Below, piece by piece: positions 51,834 to 60,362 of a stretch of DNA of 64,000 nt; position 1 is the first letter of the stretch; every line of letters starts with the position of its first letter. The notes beneath the pieces were generated by a model. The model ran no database searches. It saw only the letters and a list, made by a program, of their open reading frames with translations, and was not told the DNA's origin. Location of the stretch: positions 1 to 64,000 of the forward strand of contig CAZEZP010000060.1 in assembly GCA_964516435.1 (NCBI GenBank). Reading direction: 5' to 3'. A program made the translations under genes and the position numbers. This stretch comes from HGW-17 sp964516435. Lineage in GTDB: Bacteria > Myxococcota_A > Polyangia > HGW-17.

Positions 51834-52301
51834 TCAGTGACTCTCCCCGCGGGCCATGGCTGCGCCGTGGGCCAGCAGCGGGGCCAAAAGCCGCGCGCAG
51901 AAGCGGGCGCCCTTCTCGCTGCCAGGCAGGTTGACCACGAACTGGCGCCCCTTCAGTCCCGCCGTGGCGCGGGAGAACACGGCATGCGGCGTCTCTTCCA
52001 GGGAACGCATGCGCAGGTACTCGGCGATGCCGTCTGCCGGGCGGTCCACGAACGCGCGGGTGGCTTCCGGCGTGAAATCGCGCGGGCCGGGCCCCGTGCC
52101 TCCGGTGGTGAGAATCCAGTCGGCGTCCGGGTGGCGCGCAAAAGCCGCCAGAAGCGGCTCCACGCCGTCGGGCACCACTTCCACGCACACCTCGCATTCC
52201 GGAAGCGCCCGGCGGATTTCCTCGGCCGCCGCCGGGCCGGAACGGTCGGCATACACTCCGGCATACGCCCGGTCAGAAACGGTAATGACCGCGATCTTCA
52301 A
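51834..52301 (-). CDS. mogA: molybdopterin adenylyltransferase (MogA/MoaB family)
   Basis: A 155-residue MoCF-fold protein. It has ITVSDRAYAGVYADRSGP, then WILTTGGTGPGPRDFTPEAT with the TGGTG nucleotide-binding loop, and NLPGSEKGARFC. It adenylates molybdopterin before metal insertion by MoeA. The start is TTG (52301) with GGAGG seven bases upstream. It overlaps the MOSC gene by 29 bases and is the last gene of the operon. Confidence 0.9.
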   Translation of the reverse strand: MKIAVITVSDRAYAGVYADRSGPAAAEEIRRALPECEVCVEVVPDGVEPLLAAFARHPDADWILTTGGTGPGPRDFTPEATRAFVDRPADGIAEYLRMRSLEETPHAVFSRATAGLKGRQFVVNLPGSEKGARFCARLLAPLLAHGAAMARGESH

Positions 52302-52764
52302 GGCCGATCCTCCCTCCTCGCACCACGCGGGCGAAGATGCCCCGGCGCGGCATGATGCAGTCTCCCACCAGCGTGCGGATCTCGCAGGCCGCGTGGCATT
52401 CCTTGCCGATGCGCGTCACTTCCAGTTCGCATTCCCCGATGCGCAACTTCGTCCCGATGGGCAAGGTGTGCAGATTCACGCCCCGGGTGGTGATGTTCTC
52501 GGCGAAATCTCCCGGCGCCAGGCGGCTATCCGCGGCCTTCGCGCAGCGTCCGGGTCCCCCGGCGCGCCGGACCAGATTTTCGTTGGCCGCCTCGATATCT
52601 TCCATGGCCAGAAGCGACACCTGCCGATCGGGCAACTGCCCGGCATGCGCATCGCCTTCCACGCCCGCATCCTCGATGAGCCGGATTTCCGGCACGGGAT
52701 GCTTGCGGGTGCCCTTCCTTTCGGAGACGTTGAGTGAAACGATCCGGAATTCGCCTTCAGTCAT
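52273..52764 (-). CDS. MOSC-domain protein
   Basis: A 163-residue MOSC protein. GVEGDAHAGQ near the start, DFAENITTRG in the middle and the Cys in GKECHAACEIRTLVGDCIM match the MOSC fold, which handles cofactor-bound sulfur for molybdenum enzymes. Position within a moco operon fits. It overlaps moaC by 8 bases and mogA by 29, so it is translationally coupled to both. The ATG at 52764 follows GGAGG. Confidence 0.9.
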   Translation of the reverse strand: MTEGEFRIVSLNVSERKGTRKHPVPEIRLIEDAGVEGDAHAGQLPDRQVSLLAMEDIEAANENLVRRAGGPGRCAKAADSRLAPGDFAENITTRGVNLHTLPIGTKLRIGECELEVTRIGKECHAACEIRTLVGDCIMPRRGIFARVVRGGRIGLEDRGHYRF

Positions 52765-53212
52765 GGATTTCCTCCTTGGTCTTCGACACGAGCCGCACGA
52801 ATTCCACCACCATGCCCCTGTCCACGGCCTTGCACATGTCGTAGACGGTCAATGCCGCCACCGAGACGGCGCAAAGCGCCTCCATCTCGATGCCGGTCTT
52901 GTCCGTGCACACACAGGCGGAGCGGATGCGCACACCGTCCTCTTCGACGGACAGGTCCACCTGCACGTGCTCGATCTCGATGTTGTGGCACAGGGGAATC
53001 AGTTCCGCCGTGCGCTTGGCCGCCTGGATGCCCGCGATGCGCGCGCAGGAGAGCACGTCGCCCTTGGCCATCTCGTTGCGGGCGATGGCCGCGGCCGTCG
53101 CGGGCGCCATGCGCACGAACCCTTCGGCCGAGGCCGTGCGGCGCACCCGCATCTTGCGGGAAACGTCCACCATGCGGGCCTGGCCCTTCTCATCCACGTG
53201 GGAAAACTCCAT
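52757..53212 (-). CDS. moaC: cyclic pyranopterin monophosphate synthase
   Basis: A 151-residue MoaC, which turns the MoaA product into cyclic pyranopterin monophosphate. It has VDVSRKMRVRRTASAEG, LIPLCHNIEIEHV, and GIEMEALCAVSVAALTVYDM, including the conserved active-site segment. Length is normal. A GGAGG lies five bases before the ATG (53212), which follows the moaA stop by one base. A longer upstream open frame is the moaA shadow and was rejected. Confidence 0.94.
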   Translation of the reverse strand: MEFSHVDEKGQARMVDVSRKMRVRRTASAEGFVRMAPATAAAIARNEMAKGDVLSCARIAGIQAAKRTAELIPLCHNIEIEHVQVDLSVEEDGVRIRSACVCTDKTGIEMEALCAVSVAALTVYDMCKAVDRGMVVEFVRLVSKTKEEIHD

Positions 53213-53213
53213 C

Positions 53214-54044
53214 TCATCCTCCAATCTGCACGAGGCTCTTGTCCGTGCAGGTCGTTCCATGGGCGGGCTTGCACGCGATGGCCCGCCCGATGCTCCCCAG
53301 AATGTCTCCGAAATCCACGGGAACCGCGATATCCGCATGCAGGCATGGCCGCAGGGTGCCGTCCGAGAGCAGACGCAGGCGGTTGCACGCGGCGCATGGA
53401 GGCGGCCGCGAAACGTCCGCATCCCGGGGATCGCTCTTGGAGTGGTCCAGATGATAGCGCGCGATGCGCTGGTGTTCCGCGCCCTGCCATGCGGCCCACG
53501 CGCGCACGGCATCCACATCCTGCCGGAACGGGACCCACGAAGCCAGTTCTTCCGGAGGGAACACCACCGTGTTGATTTTCACCCTCAGTCCGGCTCCGAT
53601 GGCGGCCTGCACGCCTGAAATCACGGCACCGAGCCGGCCGCCGCCCGTGATGGCCTGGTACAGGCGCTCATCGAGCGTGTCCAGGGAAACGTTGACGCTG
53701 TCGAGCCCGGCGGTGCGCAGGTCCGCGGCCAGGGCGGAAAGCAGTTGCCCGTTGGTGGTCATGGCCAGTTCCTCGAGCCCTCCCGGCCCCTTGAGCCGGG
53801 AAAGCATGTCCACCAGCCGCGCCACGTCGCGCCGGACCAGCGGCTCCCCGCCGGTGATGCGAATCTTGCGGAACCCGGCTTCCCGGACGGCCACCTGCGC
53901 GATCGCCAGAATCTGCTCATAACGCAGCACGGGCCGTTTTTCCAGGCTGCATCCTTCCGGCATGCAGTAGCGGCAGGCCAGGTTGCAACGGTCCGTGACG
54001 GAGATGCGCAGGTAATCAATGGTGCGGCCGAAGGAGTCTTGCAT
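53214..54044 (-). CDS. moaA: GTP 3',8-cyclase MoaA, shortened
   Basis: A 276-residue radical-SAM protein; MoaA is usually near 325-330. The N-terminal cluster CNLACRYCMPEG, the GGEPLVRRD SAM motif and TTNGQLL are intact. The C-terminal cluster site PPCAACNRLRLLSDGTLRPC is present and the end is IGG, the double-Gly tail MoaA uses for catalysis. Compared with E. coli MoaA, about 40 residues between VNTV and the second cluster, including the RFIELM region, are missing or unrecognisable. It overlaps moeA by 29 bases. It may be a divergent functional enzyme or a decaying one. Confidence 0.88.
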   Translation of the reverse strand: MQDSFGRTIDYLRISVTDRCNLACRYCMPEGCSLEKRPVLRYEQILAIAQVAVREAGFRKIRITGGEPLVRRDVARLVDMLSRLKGPGGLEELAMTTNGQLLSALAADLRTAGLDSVNVSLDTLDERLYQAITGGGRLGAVISGVQAAIGAGLRVKINTVVFPPEELASWVPFRQDVDAVRAWAAWQGAEHQRIARYHLDHSKSDPRDADVSRPPPCAACNRLRLLSDGTLRPCLHADIAVPVDFGDILGSIGRAIACKPAHGTTCTDKSLVQIGG

Positions 54045-55272
54045 GGACGAGTTCTCCCGGTTGGAGTTCGGTCTGCCCTTCTTCCATGCGGATCAGGGCG
54101 TTGGCGTGCGCGAGCACGGTGATCATGGATGAGCCGTGATAGGGCAGCGGCACGGCCGTCCCCTCCGGCCAGCGCACGGATGCGGGCCAGAACTGCACGT
54201 GATCCCCCTTGCGCCGGGTCAGGGCAGAAGCCATGCGCACCGGCACCACGGGCGTCGCCGCATCGAATCCCATGCGGGCGAGCAGATAGGGCCTAAGCAG
54301 CGTCACGGCGTGCACGAACGTGGAGACGGGATTGCCGGGCAGGCCGAAGAAAGCGGCAGGACCGCGAACGCCAAAGAACGCGGGCATGCCCGGACGCATG
54401 CGCACCCCGTGGAAGACCAACTTCACGCCGGACGCCTCGGCGGCGGCGGGGATGTGGTCGAAATCCCCCATGGAAACGCCGCCGGAGACCACCACCGCAT
54501 CGAAGGATTCGAGCGCCGCCGCCACGGTTTCCCGGATGCGGGCCACATCGTCGGGAACGATGCCAAAAAATTTGGCCTCTGCCCCGAAGGAATGCACGCA
54601 GGCGCACAGTTGCGGGCCGTTGGAATCGAAGATGCCGGCGCTCCCCAATTCGCGCGCGGCGCGGGAAAACGCTTCGGAAAGATCGCCGGACGCCTCGATG
54701 CAGGCCGGACGGATCTCGTCCCCCGTGGAAATCACGGCCACCCGCGGACGGCGGGCCACCGGCACGCAGGCATGTCCGGCCGCTGCGAGGATCCCCACGT
54801 CCTGCGGCATCAGAATCCGTGGTTCCATGAGCGTTTCTCCCCGACGCGCATTCTCTCCGCGGGCGATGACGTTCGAGACACTCTCGGCTTTCAGGAAATG
54901 AACGCGGTTCTCCTCGACCCGGGTCCATTCCACGCGCACGATGCCGTCGGTCCCCTCCGGCACGGGGGCGCCGGTCATGATGCGCACGGCCTGCCCCGGT
55001 GCCAGTCCATGCCCGGGAGCCTGCCCGGCACTCGCAACGGATACGATTTCATACGGGCCGCCGGCGTCTTCCAGCGAAGGGTTCCTGCGGTAGGCGAACC
55101 CGTCCACGGCGGCCTTGGCGAAGGGCGGCTGGTCCACGAGCGAAACGGCTTCCTTCGCCAGCACCCGGCCGGTGGCTTCGGACAGGGACACGGTTTCGAA
55201 CGGCATCCGGTGCGCGCGCGCGTGTTCCAGCACATGCGCCAGCGCTTCGTCAGGATGGATCGGCGGCTTCAT
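54016..55272 (-). CDS. moeA: molybdopterin molybdenumtransferase MoeA
   Basis: A 418-residue MoeA that inserts molybdenum (or tungsten) into adenylated molybdopterin. It has QPPFAKAAVDGFAYR, GQAVRIMTGAPVPEGTD, VISTGDEI, VVSGGVSMGDFDHI, and GLPGNPVSTFVH. Length is normal. The ATG at 55272 overlaps tupC by 23 bases and has AAAGGAG upstream. It is the junction gene between transport and cofactor synthesis in this operon. Confidence 0.94.
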   Translation of the reverse strand: MKPPIHPDEALAHVLEHARAHRMPFETVSLSEATGRVLAKEAVSLVDQPPFAKAAVDGFAYRRNPSLEDAGGPYEIVSVASAGQAPGHGLAPGQAVRIMTGAPVPEGTDGIVRVEWTRVEENRVHFLKAESVSNVIARGENARRGETLMEPRILMPQDVGILAAAGHACVPVARRPRVAVISTGDEIRPACIEASGDLSEAFSRAARELGSAGIFDSNGPQLCACVHSFGAEAKFFGIVPDDVARIRETVAAALESFDAVVVSGGVSMGDFDHIPAAAEASGVKLVFHGVRMRPGMPAFFGVRGPAAFFGLPGNPVSTFVHAVTLLRPYLLARMGFDAATPVVPVRMASALTRRKGDHVQFWPASVRWPEGTAVPLPYHGSSMITVLAHANALIRMEEGQTELQPGELVHARLLRPHH

Positions 55273-55933
55273 GCAGCACTCCTTTCCGGAAACCCCGGGG
55301 ATCTTCCTCCGGACACAGGGAAAAGACCCTGAGATTCAAGCGGGTCTGCAGTTCGGGGTCGTGCGTGGTGAGCGCCAGGCCGATGCCCCGCGCCTGCAGG
55401 GTCTTCAGGCATCCGTACAGTTCCTCCCGGGAGGCGGCATCCAGGCCCGAGGACGGCTCGTCCAGCAGCACCACCGCCGGATGCGCGACGAATGCGCGCA
55501 CCAGGGCCACCTTGCGCCGCTCTCCCGTGGACAGTTCGAAATGACGCCGGCCGGCCAAGCCGTCCAGGCCGAAGAGTTCCAGCGCCTGCCGGATGCGGCC
55601 TTTCTGCTCGGCAGCCGGAACCCGGACCCAGGAGAGGACCATTTCCATGTTTTCCAGCACGGTGCCCCGGAAAACGTAGGGGTCCGCGTGCACGTACACG
55701 AACGGTTCCGCATGCCGGTCCAGCCGGGAAAGCGGCTTTTCGCGCCACAGGATCGCCCCCCGCTGCGGTTTGAGCAGGCCGGCCAGCAACTTGAGCAGGG
55801 TGGTCTTGCCGCTGCCGTTGGGACCGTCGATCCGGACGCCGTCCTGCACGGGAAGACGCAGAAAGCCGGTCTCCACGGCATACTGGGAGCCTGGATATTG
55901 AAAATACAAAGATTGCAATTCCAATTGACTCAA
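55250..55933 (-). CDS. tupC: tungstate/molybdate ABC transporter ATPase
   Basis: A 227-residue ABC ATPase. Walker A is GPNGSGKTTLLK, the signature LSTGERRK, and Walker B VVLLDEPSSGLD, with the H-loop in LTTHDPE. No C-terminal molybdate-binding (TOBE) domain is present, as in TupC. The start is TTG at 55933, inside the tupB stop. It powers the uptake of tungstate or molybdate with TupA and TupB. Confidence 0.92.
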   Translation of the reverse strand: MSQLELQSLYFQYPGSQYAVETGFLRLPVQDGVRIDGPNGSGKTTLLKLLAGLLKPQRGAILWREKPLSRLDRHAEPFVYVHADPYVFRGTVLENMEMVLSWVRVPAAEQKGRIRQALELFGLDGLAGRRHFELSTGERRKVALVRAFVAHPAVVLLDEPSSGLDAASREELYGCLKTLQARGIGLALTTHDPELQTRLNLRVFSLCPEEDPRGFRKGVLHEAADPS

Positions 55934-56583
55934 TTTTCCGCCTTTTGAACAAATGAAATCATAATATTTATAAATATTGCAATAAGCATTAAAATCAAAC
56001 CCAGATAGATCGCCTGCTGCCAGTCGCCTCTGGCGGACTCCAGCGCAATGGCCGTGGTCATGGTGCGGGTGGCATGGCGGATGTTGCCGCCGAGCATCAT
56101 GGCGATGCCCACCTCGCCCACGATGCGCCCGAACGAGAGGGTGAACGCTCCCGCCAGCGGCGCGGAAAATTCCCGCAGGAGCGCGCGGACCGTCTGCAGA
56201 CGGGAAGCGCCGAAGGTGGCCAGCGTTTCATAAAATGCCCCATCCGCGCGGCGCATGGCCGCGTGCAGGTGGGTGACCACGATGGGCAGGCCCAGGAAGA
56301 ACTCGCCGAAGACGACGCCGGCCGACGTGTAGAGCCAGCGCAGTTCCCCCAGGGGGCCAAAGCGGGACAGGAGCATGAAGGCCAGAAGTCCGATGACCAC
56401 CGTGGGCATGGCGGCCGCGGCGCCGAAAAAGGCTGCGGCGACCCGGGAAACCGTGCCCTTGCGACGGGCCAGGCAGGCGCCCACCGGCAGGCCGGCCGCC
56501 ATGGCGAGCGCGGTGGCCGCCAGCGCGTACAGCAGGCTGCGCAGGGTGATTTCCAGGATTTCGGAAAACCCGGCCGGATGCAT
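55930..56583 (-). CDS. tupB: tungstate/molybdate ABC permease
   Basis: A 217-residue permease with five or six hydrophobic segments and the inner-membrane EAA-type loop ETLATFGASRLQTVRALL. FGRIVGEVGIAMMLGGNIRH near the end is typical of TupB/ModB-like transporters for tungstate and molybdate. It overlaps tupC by 4 bases and tupA by 1, so the three are coupled. The ATG at 56583 overlaps the tupA stop (TGATG). Confidence 0.92.
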   Translation of the reverse strand: MHPAGFSEILEITLRSLLYALAATALAMAAGLPVGACLARRKGTVSRVAAAFFGAAAAMPTVVIGLLAFMLLSRFGPLGELRWLYTSAGVVFGEFFLGLPIVVTHLHAAMRRADGAFYETLATFGASRLQTVRALLREFSAPLAGAFTLSFGRIVGEVGIAMMLGGNIRHATRTMTTAIALESARGDWQQAIYLGLILMLIAIFINIMISFVQKAEN

Positions 56584-57428
56584 CAGGGCACCTCGATTCC
56601 GTGAAATACCGGCTCGCCGGCCATTCTGAAGGATTGCACGAGCGCGCGGGCGTGGGATCCCGACAGAAACGAAGCAAAAGCCCGGGCCCGCGCGCAGGGG
56701 GCCGAAGCGCTACTGCAGGCCGTGTAGAACGTATAGGGATTGGGCATGGCCGTGGGCATTCGGAACAGCAGAACATAATCATCCCCGTAATGCGATGCGA
56801 AATCCGGGGAAACGGAAAATTGCAGCCAGGATGCCAGCGGAATCAGTACATAGGCATTCTTCTCGGCGGCGATCCGCAGCGTTTCGAGGGCGCCCTGGCC
56901 GGTTTCCATGTTCTTCGGCCACGAGATGCCGGCCGCCGCGCACGTTTTGCGTTCGAATTCGGACGTACCTGATGCATCGCCTCGCGAGATGAACGCGACT
57001 TCGCTTTGGGAAATGCGCAGAAAGGCATCCGCGGGCGAGAATGCATCGCGCACCCCTGCGGGGTCCGCTGCCGGCCCGGCTATCACGAATTCGGAGAGCA
57101 GGACGGCATGCGGCGAAAAGCCGGGATGCTTCCTGCGGAACTTCGTTTCAATCTCCGGGGAATGCGAAAAGGCCCCATCGACGTCGCCGCGCGCCAGGCT
57201 TTCCAGCGCCTGGGCGGAAGGAAGCGCCAGCACCTGCACGCGGATGCCGGTCTGCCGGGTGAAGGCTTGCGCAAGGGATTCCGTCAGTTCGAGCGCCGCC
57301 ATGGACGTGGGAACGGCGATGCGCAGAGCGTCCCCCTCCCGGCGGCAGGAAAGCCCGCACGCCAGGCAGGATGCCAGCAGCAGAAACGGAATCGGGGAAG
57401 ACGGGAACAAACGCCCAAAGGACGGCAT
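56583..57428 (-). CDS. tupA: tungstate/molybdate-binding lipoprotein
   Basis: A 281-residue substrate-binding lipoprotein (lipobox ACGLSC). The sulfate/tungstate-type binding site is seen in FISRGDASGTSEFERK, the TupA signature, and VPTSMAALELTESLAQAFTR at the N-terminus. The ATG at 57428 follows AAAGGAG. It is the first gene of the operon and lies directly after a structured leader. TupA tends to favour tungstate, but the anion specificity cannot be told by eye. Confidence 0.9.
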   Translation of the reverse strand: MPSFGRLFPSSPIPFLLLASCLACGLSCRREGDALRIAVPTSMAALELTESLAQAFTRQTGIRVQVLALPSAQALESLARGDVDGAFSHSPEIETKFRRKHPGFSPHAVLLSEFVIAGPAADPAGVRDAFSPADAFLRISQSEVAFISRGDASGTSEFERKTCAAAGISWPKNMETGQGALETLRIAAEKNAYVLIPLASWLQFSVSPDFASHYGDDYVLLFRMPTAMPNPYTFYTACSSASAPCARARAFASFLSGSHARALVQSFRMAGEPVFHGIEVP

Positions 57429-57439
57429 GCGACTCCTTT

Positions 57440-57566
57440 CCGAACACGGGAGGCCGGACCGTTTCCCGTCCGACCCTCGGCCGCGGCGCATGGCGGCGCC
57501 GCACCTCGGTTCCGGTCCCATGCCGAAAAAGCGGTTCCAGGGACCGAAACTCGGAGCGCTCCCCGA
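57440..57566 (-). ncRNA. candidate Moco/Tuco riboswitch
   Basis: The leader of tupA, read on the minus strand, holds GGGGAGCGCTCCGAG (57550-57564), a stem GGTCCC/GGGACC, then a hairpin CGGACGGGAAACGGTCCG capped by a GNRA tetraloop, and finally GGCCTCCCG (57447-57455) just before the ribosome-binding site. A GNRA hairpin, a GCTCCG-type element and GCCTCCC near the gene start are features I associate with the Moco/Tuco family. It sits ahead of a tungstate/moco operon, the expected place. The family was not matched to a covariance model. Confidence 0.5.
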
Positions 57567-57636
57567 TTACCACGGGATCGCATGACGGGCAAGAGGCAAG
57601 ACGCGCTCCTGAAGGTTCTTGCCGTCTCCGTTAAGG

Positions 57637-59571
57637 TTACTCTTCCAGGTACGTGTAGCCTTCGAGCCCTTCGTCCAGAAATTTTTGAATTTTAGCGCTT
57701 TCCTTGAGGGTGATGATCTTCTGCTCGATGCTCTCCTCGATGGCCTTGCGGGTCATGTTGAGCAGGTCGCGCTTGTTGTACTGCATGTAGGAGAGCACGT
57801 CGCGCACGGTATCCCCCTGCACGAGTTTGTCGATGCGGTACTTGTTGGGGCCGATCACGGAGACGTGCACGGTATGGGTGTCGCCGAAGAGGTTGTGCAG
57901 GTCGCCGAGTACCTCCTGGTAGGCGCCCACCAGGAAAATCCCCAGGTAATAAGGAGATTTTTCATTGAATTCGTGCAGGAGGATCACGTTCTTGACGTCG
58001 CGCAGGTCGATGAACTGGTCGATCTTGCCGTCGGAATCGCACGTGATGTCCGCGAGCGTGGCCTTGACGGTGGGGATTTCCGTGTGCCGGTGGATGGGGG
58101 CGATGGGGAACAACTGCTTGACTGCCCAGTGGTCCGGCACGCTCTGGAACACGCTGAAATTGCAGTAGTACATGGTGGAGACGAAGCGCTCCAGGTCCTC
58201 GAGCTCGTCGGGCACGTAGTCGAGCCCGTCGATGATCTTGGCGATCTTCTGGCACGTGAGCCAGAAGTATTTCTCCACCAGCGAGCGGTGCTCCAGCGAA
58301 AGCATGCCCACGTTGAAGAGCGTGACCATCTCGTCGCGGATCTGCAGTGCGTCGTGGTAACTCTCCTGGAAATTCTTGATGGAGAGATTCTCGTAGACCT
58401 CGCGCATGGCCAGCACGGGATCGGGATCGTTTTCTCCCACGGGAGGCAGGCTCATCTCGCCCTTGTTTTCGCTGGTGCCCAGCACGTTGCACACGAGCAC
58501 GCTGTGGTAGGCCACCAGCGCCCGGCCGCTTTCCGAGATGACATGCGGATGGGGCAGGTTCTCCATCTCGCACACCTCGGCCAGCGCCGAAATGATGTCG
58601 GCAGCGTATTCGGCCAGGCTGTAGTTCTTCGAACTGGCGAAATTGGTCTGGCTGCCGTCGTAGTCCACGGCCAGGCCGCCTCCCACGTCGAAATAGCGCA
58701 CGGAAACGCCGATGCGGCTCATCTCCACGAACAGGCGCGTGCTCTCCCGCAGGGCCTCCTTGATGGACTGGATGGAGGTGATCTGGGACCCCAGGTGGAA
58801 ATGCAGCAACTGCAGGGAATCGAGCATGTCCGCCTGGCGCAGTTTCTGCACGGCGTCCAGGATTTCGGATGGGAACAGGCCGAACTTGGAACGATCTCCG
58901 CCGGAACTCTCCCACTTGCCGCGCCCGCGGGCGGTCAACTTGCAGCGGATGCCGATGAGCGGCTTGACGCCCATCTTGCGGGACAGGCGCATGACGATGT
59001 CCAGTTCGCTGGGCTTCTCCACCACGACGAACACCTTGCGGCCCATCTTGAGTCCCCACAGGGCCGTCTCGATGAATTCGTCGTCCTTGTAGCCGTTGCA
59101 CACGATCAAGGCGCCGGGCGTATCCAGGAGGGCCAGGCAGATGAGCAGTTCCGGCTTGGAACCGGCCTCCAGCCCATAGCGGTAGGGACGTCCGAATTCG
59201 ATGATGTCCTCGACGACTTCCTTGTTCTGGTTGACCTTGATGGGATACACGCCGAAGTACTCGCCCTGGTAGTCGTATTCGCGGATGGCGTTGCGGAAGG
59301 CCGTCTGGATCTCCTCGATACGCTTCTTGAGGATGTCCGTGAAGCGGATCAGCACGGGTGGCACCACCTCGCGCATGGCCAGTTCATCGATGAACTCCTT
59401 GATGTCCAGGTATTTCTCGTCGCTCTTCTCGGGATGCACCACAATGTTCCCCTTGCTGTTGACGCGGAAGAAGCCGCGTCCCCAGTTGGGAATGTTGTAC
59501 AGTTCGCTGGATTCCTCCACCGACCAGCGCTTGAGCGACGTCTTCTCCTTGAGCTTCACTTTCTGGCGCAT
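57637..59571 (-). CDS. speA: biosynthetic arginine decarboxylase
   Basis: A 644-residue fold-III PLP decarboxylase of the SpeA family, making agmatine for polyamine synthesis. PLP lysine motif YPIKVNQNKEVVE, then LQLLHFHLGSQITSIQSIKE and VGGGLAVDYDGS are diagnostic. Length is normal for SpeA. The ATG at 59571 follows GGAGG. It is a single-gene unit, downstream of rnpB. No agmatinase gene is in the window. Confidence 0.96.
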   Translation of the reverse strand: MRQKVKLKEKTSLKRWSVEESSELYNIPNWGRGFFRVNSKGNIVVHPEKSDEKYLDIKEFIDELAMREVVPPVLIRFTDILKKRIEEIQTAFRNAIREYDYQGEYFGVYPIKVNQNKEVVEDIIEFGRPYRYGLEAGSKPELLICLALLDTPGALIVCNGYKDDEFIETALWGLKMGRKVFVVVEKPSELDIVMRLSRKMGVKPLIGIRCKLTARGRGKWESSGGDRSKFGLFPSEILDAVQKLRQADMLDSLQLLHFHLGSQITSIQSIKEALRESTRLFVEMSRIGVSVRYFDVGGGLAVDYDGSQTNFASSKNYSLAEYAADIISALAEVCEMENLPHPHVISESGRALVAYHSVLVCNVLGTSENKGEMSLPPVGENDPDPVLAMREVYENLSIKNFQESYHDALQIRDEMVTLFNVGMLSLEHRSLVEKYFWLTCQKIAKIIDGLDYVPDELEDLERFVSTMYYCNFSVFQSVPDHWAVKQLFPIAPIHRHTEIPTVKATLADITCDSDGKIDQFIDLRDVKNVILLHEFNEKSPYYLGIFLVGAYQEVLGDLHNLFGDTHTVHVSVIGPNKYRIDKLVQGDTVRDVLSYMQYNKRDLLNMTRKAIEESIEQKIITLKESAKIQKFLDEGLEGYTYLEE

Positions 59572-59715
59572 GGCGTCACCTCCCGATGAAAACAGCTTCG
59601 TTCATACTGGAAAGCCATTTTTTCTTCAAGGAAGAATCGCGGTCCCGCCAGCGAAAAAAACAGTGGGAAAACAAATAGGGAAACGATGGAAAAACGGTGG
59701 AAAAAGGGGCGTTTT

Positions 59716-60077
59716 GGGGCAGCCGGCCGTAAGCCGGGTTCTGTTCCCGCCTCAAGGGATGGCGGGCGGCGATCATTCCTCTAGGCGTTCCGTTGCCGAA
59801 ACGCTCCAGCAACTACCGAGGTTCCATGTGGCCTGGGCGCCAGAACCCCGTATGTCTTGCTTCAGGCGGGGTTTGCCATGCGATTCCCGTCGCCGGGAAC
59901 CCGGTGCGCTCTTGCCGCACCTTTTCACCCTTGCCGGCCCGAAAGCCGGCGGTCTGTTTTCTGTGGCACTTTCCTTCGGGTCGCCCCGACTGGGTGTTGC
60001 CCAGCGCCTGCCCAGGAGAAGCCCGGACTTTCCTCCCGTGGGAAAAACCCACCGGCGATCGCCTCACCGACTGCCCC
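59716..60077 (-). ncRNA. rnpB: RNase P RNA, bacterial type A
   Basis: The minus strand has all signature blocks of the RNase P catalytic RNA: the 5' stem GGGGCAG pairing with the 3' CTGCCCC, GAGGAAAGTCCGGGC, ACAGAAAACAGACCGCC, GGTGAAAAGGTGCGG, GTAGTTGC and, near the 3' end, GAACAGAACCCGGC. Length of about 362 bases is normal. The 3' end is about 145 bases upstream of speA. Bounds are set by the P1 stem. Confidence 0.93.
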
Positions 60078-60090
60078 AAAAGCCCGACTC

Positions 60091-60119
60091 TTCATAGGGA
60101 AAAACCGCGGCAAATTCAA
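60091..60119 (-). promoter_or_regulatory. candidate promoter of rnpB
   Basis: On the minus strand TTGAAT (60114-60119) and TATGAA (60091-60096) are 17 bases apart. The P1 stem begins 13 bases after the -10, a normal distance for a stable RNA. Confidence 0.55.
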
Positions 60120-60362
60120 GTGGAGTGGAAAAAATCCCGGAAAAAACCTCGGCAGCAGCCGGGAACCGCTGTTTCCGGCCCCGGGAAATGCCGCCCCGAC
60201 TCCGGCCGGAAGAATCCCGAGCAGACGCCTGCAGACAGAGACGCCCGTCTTTGCGCCGGATTCGCCGGCGGGCGGATATCCGTTACATTTTTTGATGTTC
60301 ACCGCACAAACGATAACCCGGCCGTCGAAAGACGCCTGGTCTGCTGGAGACCGGAACCAATT

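Noticed and set aside
59793..60300. Long plus-strand ORF (1067 residues) over rnpB and the TamB gene
   Set aside because: Runs antisense over RNase P RNA and a well-supported coding gene; composition is non-coding.
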